Positions 32,663 to 40,606 are shown, counted from the first letter of the stretch. The stretch is 46,300 nucleotides of DNA from Aequorivita soesokkakensis (GCF_001641085.1 NZ_LXIE01000014.1:1-46300); one strand, 5' to 3'. Notes: generated from the letters alone by a model not told the origin. A program made the numbers and translations.

Positions 32663-33304
32663 ATGAGCATTCAAAAAGAGGTTTCCTATACTGCCACAAA
32701 TACCTATCATACGCTTAATGAGCTTACCGAAAAAACTAAGAATATTTGGATTGTTTTCCACGGAATGGGTTACTTGAGCAAATATTTCATCAATTATTTT
32801 TCAGAACTCAATGCTGAGGAAAATTACATCATTGCACCACAAGCGCCTTCCAAATATTATCAAGACAAAGCTTTCAAACACGTTGGGGCTTCTTGGCTGA
32901 CACGTGAGAATACGCTGATGGAAACACAGAATATTTTGAATTATGTGGATTCCGTTTTTGAAAAAGAAATTATTGGAAAAACAAAAAACCTTATTGTTTT
33001 AGGATATTCACAAGGTGTTTCCATTGCAGCGCGATGGGTGGCAAGCCGAAAAATACAGTGTGATAAATTAATTCTCCATTCGGGAGGAATTCCAAATGAA
33101 CTTCAAGCTGCTGATTTTGAATTCCTGAAACCTTCCGCCAAAGTTATTTATCTATATGGAAATAACGATCAGTACATCACGGAAGCCCGTAAAACCGAAG
33201 AACAGCTAAAAGGAAGCAAACTCTTTAAAGACCGCTTAAACATTGAGGTTTTTGAAGGTGCACATGAAGTAAACAGACAATTCCTATTAAAGATTTCAAA
33301 ATAG
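32663..33304 (+). CDS. Alpha/beta-hydrolase, phospholipase/carboxylesterase type
   Basis: 213 residues. The fold is shown by the oxyanion region VFHGMGY, the nucleophile elbow LGYSQGVS (Ser), the Asp segment YGNNDQYI, and the His in GAHEVN, so the catalytic triad is complete. It matches the small carboxylesterase/acyl-protein-thioesterase group. No signal peptide; cytoplasmic. Substrate unknown. It is divergent from the menaquinone operon, whose first start codon is 45 nt away. Confidence 0.85.
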   Translation: MSIQKEVSYTATNTYHTLNELTEKTKNIWIVFHGMGYLSKYFINYFSELNAEENYIIAPQAPSKYYQDKAFKHVGASWLTRENTLMETQNILNYVDSVFEKEIIGKTKNLIVLGYSQGVSIAARWVASRKIQCDKLILHSGGIPNELQAADFEFLKPSAKVIYLYGNNDQYITEARKTEEQLKGSKLFKDRLNIEVFEGAHEVNRQFLLKISK

Positions 33305-33398
33305 TTTACTATTTTTAGTGCATTTCATCGAATAATTTTGCGCATTAACTTCTTTTGCATTTCTTTTACTACGCTTTAACAACCAATAGCCCCAAACT

Positions 33399-34112
33399 AT
33401 GAAAAAGCTAATACTAACCTGCGTATGTATGTTTATAGCGTCAATAGTTTTGGCGCAAGTGAGCAAAGAAGAAAAACAAGTTCTTTTAAATCTTTATACC
33501 GCTACCAATGGTTTAGAATGGAATAACCAGTGGAACCTTGAAAAACCTGTGGAAACCTGGTATGGAATTACCGTGGAAAAAAACAAGGTTGTTGGTATTA
33601 ATTTGTTGTTTAACAATTTAAACGGGAAGTTGCCAGCTTCTTTGGGACAGTTGGAAAATTTAAGAAAACTGGAGCTTTCCTTCAATCCAATTTCCGGAAG
33701 CATTCCTGCAGAGTTTGGTAATCTTGAACAACTGGAAGTCTTGGCAATCAACGGTACGGCTGTAAGCGGAAGTATTCCAGCGTCTTTGGGTAATCTTTCC
33801 AACTTAAAACAATTGCATCTAAGCAGCAATCAATTAAGTGGCACAATTCCCGAAAGCCTTGGTAATCTTAAAAAAATTGAAGTATTCAACGTGTTTGATA
33901 ACGATCTTTTTGGCACATTGCCACAGGGGCTGGCCAGTTGCCAAAACCTAAAGCAACTAATGGTTGCGGAAAATAATTTTAATAACCCCAATGATTTTTC
34001 AGTGATACTACTGTCAAATTCGGGAGCAAAAATAGATTTACTTGAAAATTCCCCACATATTGAATCTTCCCAATCCATAATTGCTGTGGAACGGGATGAA
34101 AATGAAGACTAA
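33399..34112 (+). CDS. Secreted leucine-rich repeat protein (plant-type LRR)
   Basis: 237 residues. Signal peptide MKKLILTCVCMFIASIVLA, an N-terminal cap (LLNLYTATNGLEWNNQWNL) as in plant-type LRR proteins, then about five repeats of the LxGxIPxxLGNLxxLxxLxLxxN kind, for instance ISGSIPAEFGNLEQLEVL and LSGTIPESLGNLKKIEVF, and a short acidic tail. Such repeats make a curved binding surface, and these proteins are common as exported or cell-surface proteins in flavobacteria. There is no C-terminal secretion domain, so it probably stays periplasmic or outer-membrane bound. A strong terminator follows. Confidence 0.88.
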   Translation: MKKLILTCVCMFIASIVLAQVSKEEKQVLLNLYTATNGLEWNNQWNLEKPVETWYGITVEKNKVVGINLLFNNLNGKLPASLGQLENLRKLELSFNPISGSIPAEFGNLEQLEVLAINGTAVSGSIPASLGNLSNLKQLHLSSNQLSGTIPESLGNLKKIEVFNVFDNDLFGTLPQGLASCQNLKQLMVAENNFNNPNDFSVILLSNSGAKIDLLENSPHIESSQSIIAVERDENED

Positions 34113-34139
34113 CACTATTCTATTATTTCCTCATTTCCG

Positions 34140-34168
34140 AGCGGCCCTTTTTAAGGGCCGCTTTTTTT
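34140..34168 (+). terminator. Terminator after the LRR gene
   Basis: Stem AGCGGCCCTT (34140-34149) with AAGGGCCGCT (34153-34162), loop TTT, followed by a T run to 34168. Confidence 0.88.
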
Positions 34169-34237
34169 AAAAACACGTTAAAAAACATATTTTACAGTTA
34201 AAATACATTGTAAGAAAAAAATATTTAGTAGATTGTC

Positions 34238-34351
34238 CCTGGTCTTTGAACCAAGTGGACCCCACCCACTCCAAAGACCTTAAAGCTTAATATTTGGTTA
34301 AAAAACAAGCTTTTAAATTGAGCGGCTCTTTTAGGGTCGCTCTTTTTTTTT
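34238..34351 (+). ncRNA. Candidate structured small RNA or leader RNA
   Basis: Between two terminators (34140-34168 and 34320-34351) lies a stretch with a clear two-part hairpin: GGTCTTTG (34241-34248) with CAAAGACC (34272-34279), and inside it AGTGG (34254-34258) with CCACT (34266-34270). Also AAAGCTT/AAGCTTT (34282-34288, 34307-34313). A weak promoter (TTG at 34208, TAGATTGT at 34229) would start an RNA of about 110 nt ending at the second terminator. It may be a stand-alone small RNA or an attenuating leader of the PqqB-like gene. No open frame of note is present in it. Confidence 0.35.
34320..34351 (+). terminator. Second terminator, before the PqqB-like gene
   Basis: Stem GAGCGGCTC (34320-34328) with GGGTCGCTC (34334-34342) with two G-U pairs, loop TTTTA, then nine T. 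It resembles the terminator at 34140 in sequence. It lies 65 nt upstream of the next start codon. Confidence 0.8.
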
Positions 34352-34416
34352 ATTTGAATGTTATCTGCTATGTTTTCTATATTCCAAATGAAGCTGATTT
34401 AGTTATATTTATGGTT

Positions 34417-35406
34417 ATGATAAAATTTTCAAAATCACTTTTCAATAAACTTTATTGCTTCACAATTGTATTGCTTTTAATCATCTCCTGTCAAGATAAG
34501 CAAGCTTCCAATGAAAGAGCACCGGAAAAGCCCAACAATAGCGATACTTCCCTTGTACTTCTTGGGACCATACAGGATGGTGGTTCCCCTCACATAGGCT
34601 GTAAAAAGGATTGTTGCAAAAACCTCTTTGACCATCCCGACCCAAAAAGACAAGTGATTTCTTTGGGACTATTCGATAGTAGTACCAAAAAGAAATATCT
34701 ATTCGATGCCACACCAGACATTACAACACAAATGAAAGCTTTAAAAAACTTTGGTGTGCAAAGCGAAAATGAGCTTGCGGATGGCATTTTTTTGACCCAC
34801 GCCCATATAGGTCATTATACAGGCTTAATGTATTTGGGTAAAGAAGCTACAAATTCAAAAGACATCCCGGTATATGCAATGCCGCGGATGAAGACTTTTC
34901 TCGAAAACAATGGGCCTTGGAGCCAGCTTGTTAGTCTGAACAATATTGATATAAAAACTTTGGAAAACGAAACACCCATAAAACTTTCCAGCGAAATAAA
35001 AGTTACACCCATTCTCGTGCCACACAGAGATGAGTACTCCGAAACGGTTGGTTACCACATTCAGGGACCGAACAAAAGCGCCTTGTTTATCCCAGATGTT
35101 GACAAATGGGATAAGTGGGACAAAAACATTGTTGAAGAAATAAAAAAAGTGGATTATGCCTTTTTGGATGCCACCTTTTACAGCGGGGAGGAAATAAGTG
35201 CTCGCGATATATCTGGAATCCCCCACCCTTTTGTTATCGAAAGCTTGGAACGTTTTAAAGATTTAAACGAACAAGAAAGAAGTAAAATAATTTTTATCCA
35301 TTTTAACCATACCAATCCTTTGATTGATATTAATAGCGAAGAAACTAAAAACGTCTTGCAACAAGGGTTTCGGGTTGGGCAGATTGGGGAGGTTTTTGAA
35401 TTGTGA
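34417..35406 (+). CDS. PqqB-like metallo-beta-lactamase-fold lipoprotein
   Basis: About 329 residues. Starts with a lipoprotein signal ending in LIISC (Cys25). The metallo-beta-lactamase fold is shown by LGTIQDGGSPHIGC, the metal motif THAHIGH, a later His (VPHRDEY) and DVDKW, as in PqqB and its relatives. In the HxHxDH motif the Asp is Gly (HAHIGH), a form I know in this PqqB-like subfamily. No other pqq gene is present, so PQQ synthesis is unlikely and the function is open: possibly a periplasmic hydrolase. The frame runs back to 34294, but that would pass through a terminator; ATG 34417 gives a proper lipoprotein signal (34411 is an alternative). Confidence 0.8.
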   Translation: MIKFSKSLFNKLYCFTIVLLLIISCQDKQASNERAPEKPNNSDTSLVLLGTIQDGGSPHIGCKKDCCKNLFDHPDPKRQVISLGLFDSSTKKKYLFDATPDITTQMKALKNFGVQSENELADGIFLTHAHIGHYTGLMYLGKEATNSKDIPVYAMPRMKTFLENNGPWSQLVSLNNIDIKTLENETPIKLSSEIKVTPILVPHRDEYSETVGYHIQGPNKSALFIPDVDKWDKWDKNIVEEIKKVDYAFLDATFYSGEEISARDISGIPHPFVIESLERFKDLNEQERSKIIFIHFNHTNPLIDINSEETKNVLQQGFRVGQIGEVFEL

Positions 35407-35412
35407 TGTTCT

Positions 35413-35664
35413 TTTAGTTTGAATAGATTATAAACTAGTCTAACAAACAGTTTTATTAGTCTAATTGTCAATGTTATTAGTCTAACAGACAGTATCATTA
35501 GTCAAATAATCAATATAATTAGTCTAAATGTCGATGCTATTAGTCAAAACGTCAATTTTATTAGTCTAAACATCAATGTTATTAGTTAAACGGTCAATAG
35601 TATTGACTAAAAAGTTAGTTTTATTAGTTTAACTATCAATAGTATTAGTCTAACTGCCTATTAA
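35413..35664. repeat. Twelve-unit 21-bp tandem repeat array
   Basis: Twelve units of exactly 21 bp without a break (35413, 35434, 35455 ... 35644). Consensus: ATTAGTC, TAAnnnT, CAATnnT, that is three heptads. The first heptad is best kept, and together with the next bases makes the near-palindrome TTAGTCTAA. Units differ from each other at many places, mostly in the middle heptad, but length never changes. No unit spacing and no cas genes, so this is not CRISPR. Stops occur in all frames of the array. The rest of the gap 35407-35803 (about 140 bases after it) shows nothing else. Confidence 0.85.
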
Positions 35665-35803
35665 CCTATCAAATAATAGCTATTTACTACTCCAAACCAT
35701 TTTTTAATTATATTTACCCTTCCTCCCCCATTCCGGCGTCTTAAAGATTATTGAGAGCTTAGATAATTTAAATTAAACAAAATATTTAATTAGTAATTCT
35801 ATA

Positions 35804-36766
35804 ATGACAACGAAAGAAGCGATTTTAAAAAGTTTAGATGAATTGAAAGGACTAAGTAATTACATGGAAATTCATGATCATATTATCCAAAATGGTTATT
35901 ATGATTTTGGAACTGCTAAAACGCCTCCAGCTACTATTTCTGCTCAATTAGGCGAATTTATAAGGAATGGAGATACACGAGTTAAAAGAATAAAACAAGA
36001 AAATGGAAGCTATTCCTATTATTTAACTAAAAATGAATCTGAAATTGGAATAGAAGTTTTAACTGGTTCTTCTGAAATTACTGAACCAATTAAAACAAAA
36101 CGTAAAACCTATAATGAAAGAGACTTACATAGACTTTTGAGTAGTTATTTAAAGAATACAAAAATTTACTCAAAAACGATTTTTCACGAACAATCAAAAT
36201 ACGGAAAAGACAATAATCAAATATGGACACATCCAGATATGGTTGGCATTAAATTTTTGAACTTACACACTAAGGTTAGTCAAAATTTTCTAAAATCAAT
36301 TAATAGAATTGACACTTTTAAATTGAGCTCTTATGAAATCAAAAAAGAAATTAATTCTGATTCTGAACTTAAAAAAGCATATTTTCAAGCAGTATCGAAT
36401 TCAAGTTGGACAAATTATGGTTATTTAGTTGCATTTGAGTTTAGTGATAGTTTATCAGATGAAATGGAGAGACTTAATCAATCATTTGGCATTGGTATCA
36501 TTGAATTAAATTCAAATCCGTATCAAAGTAAGATTCTGTTTCCTGCTAATTATAGAGAACTTGATTTTAAAACTATTGATAAATTATGCAAAATCAATAA
36601 GGAATTTGAACAGTTTATAGAACAAACAGATAAATTAATGACAGCCCAAGAACGTTATTACAAATCAACTGAAAAGGAGCTGGATGAGTTCTGTGATAAA
36701 TATTTTGAAAATGACACAGAAATTGAGAATTATTGTAGAGATAAAAACATTCCAATTGCAAATTAA
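35804..36766 (+). CDS. HARE-HTH protein with PD-(D/E)xK-like C-terminus (HrgA/COG2958-like)
   Basis: 320 residues, AT-rich. Residues 1-75 match a HARE-HTH winged helix (TTKEAILKSLDELKG, TISAQLGEFIRNGDTRVKRI), a domain seen in restriction-associated and chromatin proteins. The C-terminal half has HPDMVGI (Asp145) and, 33 residues later, YEIKKE (Glu178, Lys180), spaced as the PD and ExK elements of a PD-(D/E)xK nuclease. The arrangement fits the COG2958/HrgA-like family, first noted beside restriction-modification loci. No methylase gene is near. A lone accessory gene, probably acquired; a role in DNA degradation or modification-dependent restriction is inference. It is flanked by the 21-bp array and a two-way terminator. 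Confidence 0.68.
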   Translation: MTTKEAILKSLDELKGLSNYMEIHDHIIQNGYYDFGTAKTPPATISAQLGEFIRNGDTRVKRIKQENGSYSYYLTKNESEIGIEVLTGSSEITEPIKTKRKTYNERDLHRLLSSYLKNTKIYSKTIFHEQSKYGKDNNQIWTHPDMVGIKFLNLHTKVSQNFLKSINRIDTFKLSSYEIKKEINSDSELKKAYFQAVSNSSWTNYGYLVAFEFSDSLSDEMERLNQSFGIGIIELNSNPYQSKILFPANYRELDFKTIDKLCKINKEFEQFIEQTDKLMTAQERYYKSTEKELDEFCDKYFENDTEIENYCRDKNIPIAN

Positions 36767-36783
36767 AAAACTAGTCAGAAACT

Positions 36784-36817
36784 AAAAAAAACCGCAACCC
36801 TTTCAGGTTGCGGTTTT
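36784..36817. terminator. Two-way terminator between the HARE-HTH gene and dnaK
   Basis: Stem AACCGCAACC (36790-36799) with GGTTGCGGTT (36806-36815); T run on the plus side and A run (T run on the minus strand) on the left, so it can stop transcription from both convergent genes. Confidence 0.85.
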
Positions 36818-36840
36818 CACATTAATCTATTTCTAGAAGC

Positions 36841-38751
36841 TTACTTTACCTCTTCAAAATCTACGTCTTCAACATCGCTATTTTCTTCTCCGTTAGAAGA
36901 AGCATTACCAGCATCCTGTGAAGCATCACCCGCTGGAGCGCCTTGCTCTGCTTGGGCTTTGTACATTTCTTCAGAAGCAACTTTCCAAGCTTCGTTTATT
37001 TTATCCAAAGCAGGTTGAATATTGCTTACCTCCTTGGTTTCGTAAGCTTTTTTCAATTCTTCCAAAGCATTCTCGATTGGTTTCTTTTTATCATCAGATA
37101 ATTTTTCGCCAAACTCTTTCAGTTGCTTTTCAGTCTGGAAGATCATTGCATCTGCTTCGTTCAGTTTTTCAACTTTTTCCTTGGCAGCCTTATCACTTTC
37201 AGCATTTGCTTCCGCATCAGCTTTCATCTTTTTGATTTCCTCTTCGGTAAGACCAGAAGAAGCTTCAATACGGATGTCCTGCGTTTTGTTGGTAGCCTTA
37301 TCGGTAGCGCTCACTTTAATGATACCGTTGGCATCAATATCAAACGTTACTTCAATTTGTGGCGTACCGCGCTGCGCTGGTGGAATACCATCCAAATGGA
37401 AACGACCTATTGTTTTGTTGTCGTTTGCCATTGGGCGTTCACCCTGCAATACGTGGATCTCAACACTTGGCTGATTATCTGCCGCAGTAGAGAATACCTG
37501 ACTTTTCTTGGTAGGAATGGTTGTGTTGGCCTCAATCAATTTGGTCATTACACCGCCCATAGTTTCAATACCAAGTGAAAGTGGCGTTACATCTAAAAGA
37601 AGTACATCTTTCACATCTCCGGTTAAAACACCACCTTGAATTGCAGCACCTACGGCCACAACTTCGTCTGGGTTTACACCTTTACTAGGTTTTTTTCCGA
37701 AGAATTTTTCCACTGCTTCCTGAACTGCAGGAATACGGGTGGAACCACCTACTAATATTACTTCATCTATATCGCTTTTGCTTAATCCAGCAGCTTTCAT
37801 TGCTTTTTCGCAAGGCGCGATTGTTCTTTTTACAAGATCTTCAATCAGTTGCTCAAACTTAGCACGTGTTAGCGTTTTTACCAAGTGTTTTGGTCCGCTG
37901 GCGGTAGCCGTTACGTATGGCAAGTTGATTTCGGTTTGCGTTGAAGAAGACAATTCAATTTTTGCTTTTTCAGCAGCTTCCTTCAAACGTTGCAGCGCCA
38001 TTGGGTCCTTGCGAAGGTCAAAATCTTCTTCAGCCTTAAACTCGTCTGCCAACCAGTTGATTATTTTTTGGTCAACATCGTCACCACCCAAGTGCGTATC
38101 ACCATCAGTTGCAAGAACTTCAAAAACGCCATCACCCAATTCAAGGATACTAACGTCGTGCGTACCACCACCAAAGTCAAATACTACAATTTTTTGGTCA
38201 GTTCCTTTTTTATCAAGACCGTATGCAAGTGCAGCGGCAGTTGGCTCGTTTATAATTCTTTCCACTTTAAGTCCGGCAATCTCACCCGCTTCTTTGGTTG
38301 CGTGGCGCTGGCTGTCGTTAAAATATGCTGGAACAGTAATTACCGCACGGGTTACTGGCTGACCCAAGTAGTCTTCGGCAGTTTTCTTCATTTTCTGAAG
38401 AATCATCGCGCTCAATTCCTGCGGTGTGTACATACGTCCATCAATATCAACACGGGCGGTGTCGTTGTCACCTTTAACCACTTTGTATGCTGCGTGTTCC
38501 GCTTCGCTTTTTGATTCGGAATATTTGTTCCCCATAAATCTTTTTATGGAGCTAATGGTCTTTGTAGGGTTTGTAACCGCCTGACGTTTTGCAGGGTCGC
38601 CTACTTTAATTTCGCCACCTTCCACAAATGCAATTACGGAAGGAGTTGTTCTTTTTCCTTCGGCATTAGGAATAACTACTGGCTCGCTACCTTCCATTAC
38701 GGCAACGCAGGAGTTGGTTGTACCTAAGTCGATTCCAATTATTTTACTCAT
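36841..38751 (-). CDS. dnaK: Chaperone DnaK (Hsp70)
   Basis: 636 residues, full length. N-terminal [17 protein letters not shown], the ATPase motifs [18 protein letters not shown] and [11 protein letters not shown], the linker [13 protein letters not shown], the substrate-binding domain, and the C-terminal EDVDFEEVK tail. DnaK with DnaJ and GrpE refolds proteins; those partners are not in the window. Upstream, on the minus strand, is a -24/-12-like promoter (TGGCAC at 38824 going left) and a CTGCC palindrome, pointing to sigma-54-type regulation. It ends at a two-way terminator. Confidence 0.98.
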   Translation of the reverse strand: MSKIIGIDLGTTNSCVAVMEGSEPVVIPNAEGKRTTPSVIAFVEGGEIKVGDPAKRQAVTNPTKTISSIKRFMGNKYSESKSEAEHAAYKVVKGDNDTARVDIDGRMYTPQELSAMILQKMKKTAEDYLGQPVTRAVITVPAYFNDSQRHATKEAGEIAGLKVERIINEPTAAALAYGLDKKGTDQKIVVFDFGGGTHDVSILELGDGVFEVLATDGDTHLGGDDVDQKIINWLADEFKAEEDFDLRKDPMALQRLKEAAEKAKIELSSSTQTEINLPYVTATASGPKHLVKTLTRAKFEQLIEDLVKRTIAPCEKAMKAAGLSKSDIDEVILVGGSTRIPAVQEAVEKFFGKKPSKGVNPDEVVAVGAAIQGGVLTGDVKDVLLLDVTPLSLGIETMGGVMTKLIEANTTIPTKKSQVFSTAADNQPSVEIHVLQGERPMANDNKTIGRFHLDGIPPAQRGTPQIEVTFDIDANGIIKVSATDKATNKTQDIRIEASSGLTEEEIKKMKADAEANAESDKAAKEKVEKLNEADAMIFQTEKQLKEFGEKLSDDKKKPIENALEELKKAYETKEVSNIQPALDKINEAWKVASEEMYKAQAEQGAPAGDASQDAGNASSNGEENSDVEDVDFEEVK

Positions 38752-38810
38752 ATCTATAGTTTATTGTTATTATTTAAATCTGAAAATTTTTATTTACGGT
38801 CTGTATAAGA

Positions 38811-38824
38811 CAATGATTGTGCCA
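38811..38824 (-). promoter_or_regulatory. Sigma-54-like promoter candidate of dnaK (TGGCAC-N5-TTG)
   Basis: On the minus strand TGGCACAATCATTG matches the -24 TGGCAC and, after 5 nt, the TTG of the -12 element; the usual GC of the -12 is GT here, so the match is not complete. It lies about 60 nt before the dnaK start. Confidence 0.4.
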
Positions 38825-38830
38825 GCGGAA

Positions 38831-38883
38831 AACTACTGCCATGATGGCAGAAACTTTTTTTGAATATATTGTTGGCAGTAGTT
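38831..38883. promoter_or_regulatory. CTGCC palindrome and nested inverted repeat upstream of dnaK
   Basis: CTGCCATGATGGCAG (38836-38850) is a perfect 15-bp odd palindrome. Its left half extended, AACTACTGCC (38831-38840), is repeated as the exact inverse GGCAGTAGTT at 38874-38883. The sites lie upstream of the dnaK promoter candidate, where an activator of a sigma-54 promoter, or a heat-shock regulator, would bind. Confidence 0.55.
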
Positions 38884-38888
38884 AAGCA

Positions 38889-38965
38889 CCAAATCTCAAA
38901 TTCCAAATTTCAAGAAAAAATAGGTCAACACTTTTGGAATTTGGAATTTGAAGATTTGGAATTTA
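38889..38965. repeat. Heptanucleotide repeat in inverted arrangement (CAAATTC word)
   Basis: CAAATCT, CAAATTC, CAAATTT in phase at 38890-38910, then the same word inverted (TTTGGAA, TTTGGAA, TTTGAAG) at 38933-38960. The second block is the 3' end of umuC. The stretch 38889-38909 is identical over 21 bases to 42151-42171. Confidence 0.8.
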
Positions 38966-40223
38966 CCCGCAAAAGTTCCCCCCACTGCGTAGTGTAACGC
39001 GGGCTTCTTTCCTTTTTAATAAGCTCCCATTCATTGATTCGCGTTCCCACCAAACCTGAAGAAATGGTCGCTTTTCCAAATTTTCTGTTGATGGCATCAA
39101 AAGTTTCTATCAGCTTTGGGTTGTTCAGTTTTGAAGGCTGGTGAAACAGATTGCCTTGCACGTAATCCTGCGGAATAATACCCGTAAGGTTCACCCCCAC
39201 TTTTTTGTAGCGATAACCCGGTTTATAGATTTCTACCAATGCCTTCCGCGCAGCTGAAATAATTTTGAAGGTATCATTTGTGGGAACTTCTAGGGTCACC
39301 GTGCGACTGTTTGAATATTGCTGGTCCACATTACTGTGATAATTGGTAATGATGAAAACCTGCACATAGGTAGCGCAGGATTTTTGGGCGCGAAGCACTT
39401 CGCTCACTTCGCTGATGTAATAGGCGCAGGCTTCCTCAATGCGTTCCAAATCCGGCAATTTTATACCGAAGGATTTTGCGGTGCCTATTCCTTTTTTGGG
39501 CGGCGGTTGTGTTATAAATTCATTGCATGGTTCTCCCCTCAACTCACGCCAAGTGCGCTCGCCCACCACGGTCATTTCCTTTCGGACCCATTGAAGCGGT
39601 AATTGGGTAAACTGAAAAGCATCAAAAACGCCTATATTTTTCAACCGTTCGGCATGCTTTCTGCCGATGCCCCAAACATCTCCTATCTTGCACCATTTCA
39701 GCGCCTCAATTCTTTTTTCTTCGGAATCTATTACACATACGTGGTTGTTTTCCGCTATTTTTTTCGACATTTTGTTGGCTAGTTTTGCCAGTCCTTTGCT
39801 AGGCGCAATTCCAACACCCACCGGCAATCCTGTATTTTTAAAAATTGTGTCTTTTATTTCGTGTCCGTAATTCTTCAACGAAACATTTTTCATTCCCGAA
39901 AAATCCGCAAAGGCTTCATCAATACTGTACACTTCCACATTTGGGGAAAACGTTCCGAGGATATTCATTACCCGCTGCGACATTTCGCCATAAAGCGTAT
40001 AATTTGAGGAGAAAAAATTCACTTTATGGGCAATCAATTGATCCTTTATTTTAAAAACAGGTTCAAACATGGGGATGTCCGTAATTGCTTTAGCTTCTTT
40101 GTTTGCGGCAATCACGCAGCCATCATTATTGCTAAGCACCACAACGGGTTTTCCCAAAAGGTCGGGACGAAAAACCTGTTCGCAACAGGCGTAAAAACTG
40201 TTACAATCTACCAAGGCAATCAT
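38925..40223 (-). CDS. umuC: Y-family DNA polymerase, UmuC (Pol V subunit)
   Basis: 432 residues. Starts with IALVDCNSFYACCEQVFRPDL and has the Y-family motifs SNNDGCVIAANKEAKA and EVYSIDEAFADFSG (catalytic acidic residues), the HhH segment GIGRKHAERLKNIG and the little-finger region. A translesion polymerase of the SOS type. The true start is the ATG at 40223, whose first bases overlap the umuD stop (ATGA), not the in-frame codon 12 residues upstream. The last dozen residues (NSKSSNSKFQKC) are encoded by the CAAATTC heptad repeat and are not part of the conserved protein. Confidence 0.94.
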   Translation of the reverse strand: MIALVDCNSFYACCEQVFRPDLLGKPVVVLSNNDGCVIAANKEAKAITDIPMFEPVFKIKDQLIAHKVNFFSSNYTLYGEMSQRVMNILGTFSPNVEVYSIDEAFADFSGMKNVSLKNYGHEIKDTIFKNTGLPVGVGIAPSKGLAKLANKMSKKIAENNHVCVIDSEEKRIEALKWCKIGDVWGIGRKHAERLKNIGVFDAFQFTQLPLQWVRKEMTVVGERTWRELRGEPCNEFITQPPPKKGIGTAKSFGIKLPDLERIEEACAYYISEVSEVLRAQKSCATYVQVFIITNYHSNVDQQYSNSRTVTLEVPTNDTFKIISAARKALVEIYKPGYRYKKVGVNLTGIIPQDYVQGNLFHQPSKLNNPKLIETFDAINRKFGKATISSGLVGTRINEWELIKKERSPRYTTQWGELLRVNSKSSNSKFQKC

Positions 40224-40594
40224 CGGGCGTAATGGATTATATAAGTGATAATTCCCCAAACGGTGAACTCTTCCTCTTCTTCAGAAAAACCAAACGGAAT
40301 GCGTTGTATCTTAAATTCCCCTTCTTGAATTATTAATGCCAAGTCATCAAAATTTCGTGATAACGAACGGTCAATAATCAATACATCTTTATTGAGAATA
40401 TTGTGTTCCTTAAAGGCATTTCCATCCACCCGAACAAAAAAAGTAGCATCGCGGTTCACAACAAGCTCTTGGTTTAAATCAATTGTGGGTTCCAAATAAT
40501 GTGTTGCGGGGCTTGCAAAACCAGTCTGTTTTGAAACGCCCGGCTCGTGCCTACTTTTTACTTTTGTGAGTTTGCCTGAAGTGAAGATTTCCAT
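40220..40594 (-). CDS. umuD: UmuD-like protein with both protease catalytic residues replaced
   Basis: 124 residues, LexA/UmuD S24 fold. It aligns with E. coli UmuD without gaps over the key parts: KQTGFASPA (the cleavage-site position before Gly25), DLNQELV, ATFFVRVDGNAF, KDVLIIDRSL. At position 60, where UmuD has the nucleophile Ser (GDSM), this protein has Ala (GNAF); at position 97, where it has the base Lys (TVKRL), this one has Gln (KIQRI). Self-cleavage is therefore not expected. Overlaps umuC by 4 nt. TATTTTTG lies 5 nt before the ATG and is covered by a palindrome. Whether it still supports Pol V in an uncleaved form is open. Confidence 0.9.
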   Translation of the reverse strand: MEIFTSGKLTKVKSRHEPGVSKQTGFASPATHYLEPTIDLNQELVVNRDATFFVRVDGNAFKEHNILNKDVLIIDRSLSRNFDDLALIIQEGEFKIQRIPFGFSEEEEEFTVWGIITYIIHYAR

Positions 40595-40598
40595 AATT

Positions 40599-40606
40599 CA
40601 AAAATA
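40599..40606 (-). promoter_or_regulatory. -7 element TATTTTTG of umuDC
   Basis: On the minus strand TATTTTTG, 5 nt before the umuD ATG. The left part of operator site 1 (AATAGGAA) overlaps it. Confidence 0.55.

Noticed and set aside
34417-35406. Loss of the metal ligand Asp in the HxHxDH motif of the PqqB-like protein
   Set aside because: HAHIGH is, to my knowledge, the normal form in this PqqB-like subfamily, so it is not a defect of this copy.
35178-35498. A minus-strand open frame with heptapeptide-like repeats (VRLITLT, IRLIKLF)
   Set aside because: It arises because 21 is a multiple of 3; stops (TGACTAAT variants) occur in other units and the rest overlaps the PqqB-like gene.
35413-35664. 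CRISPR array
   Set aside because: The units follow each other without spacers, diverge from one another, and no cas gene is near.
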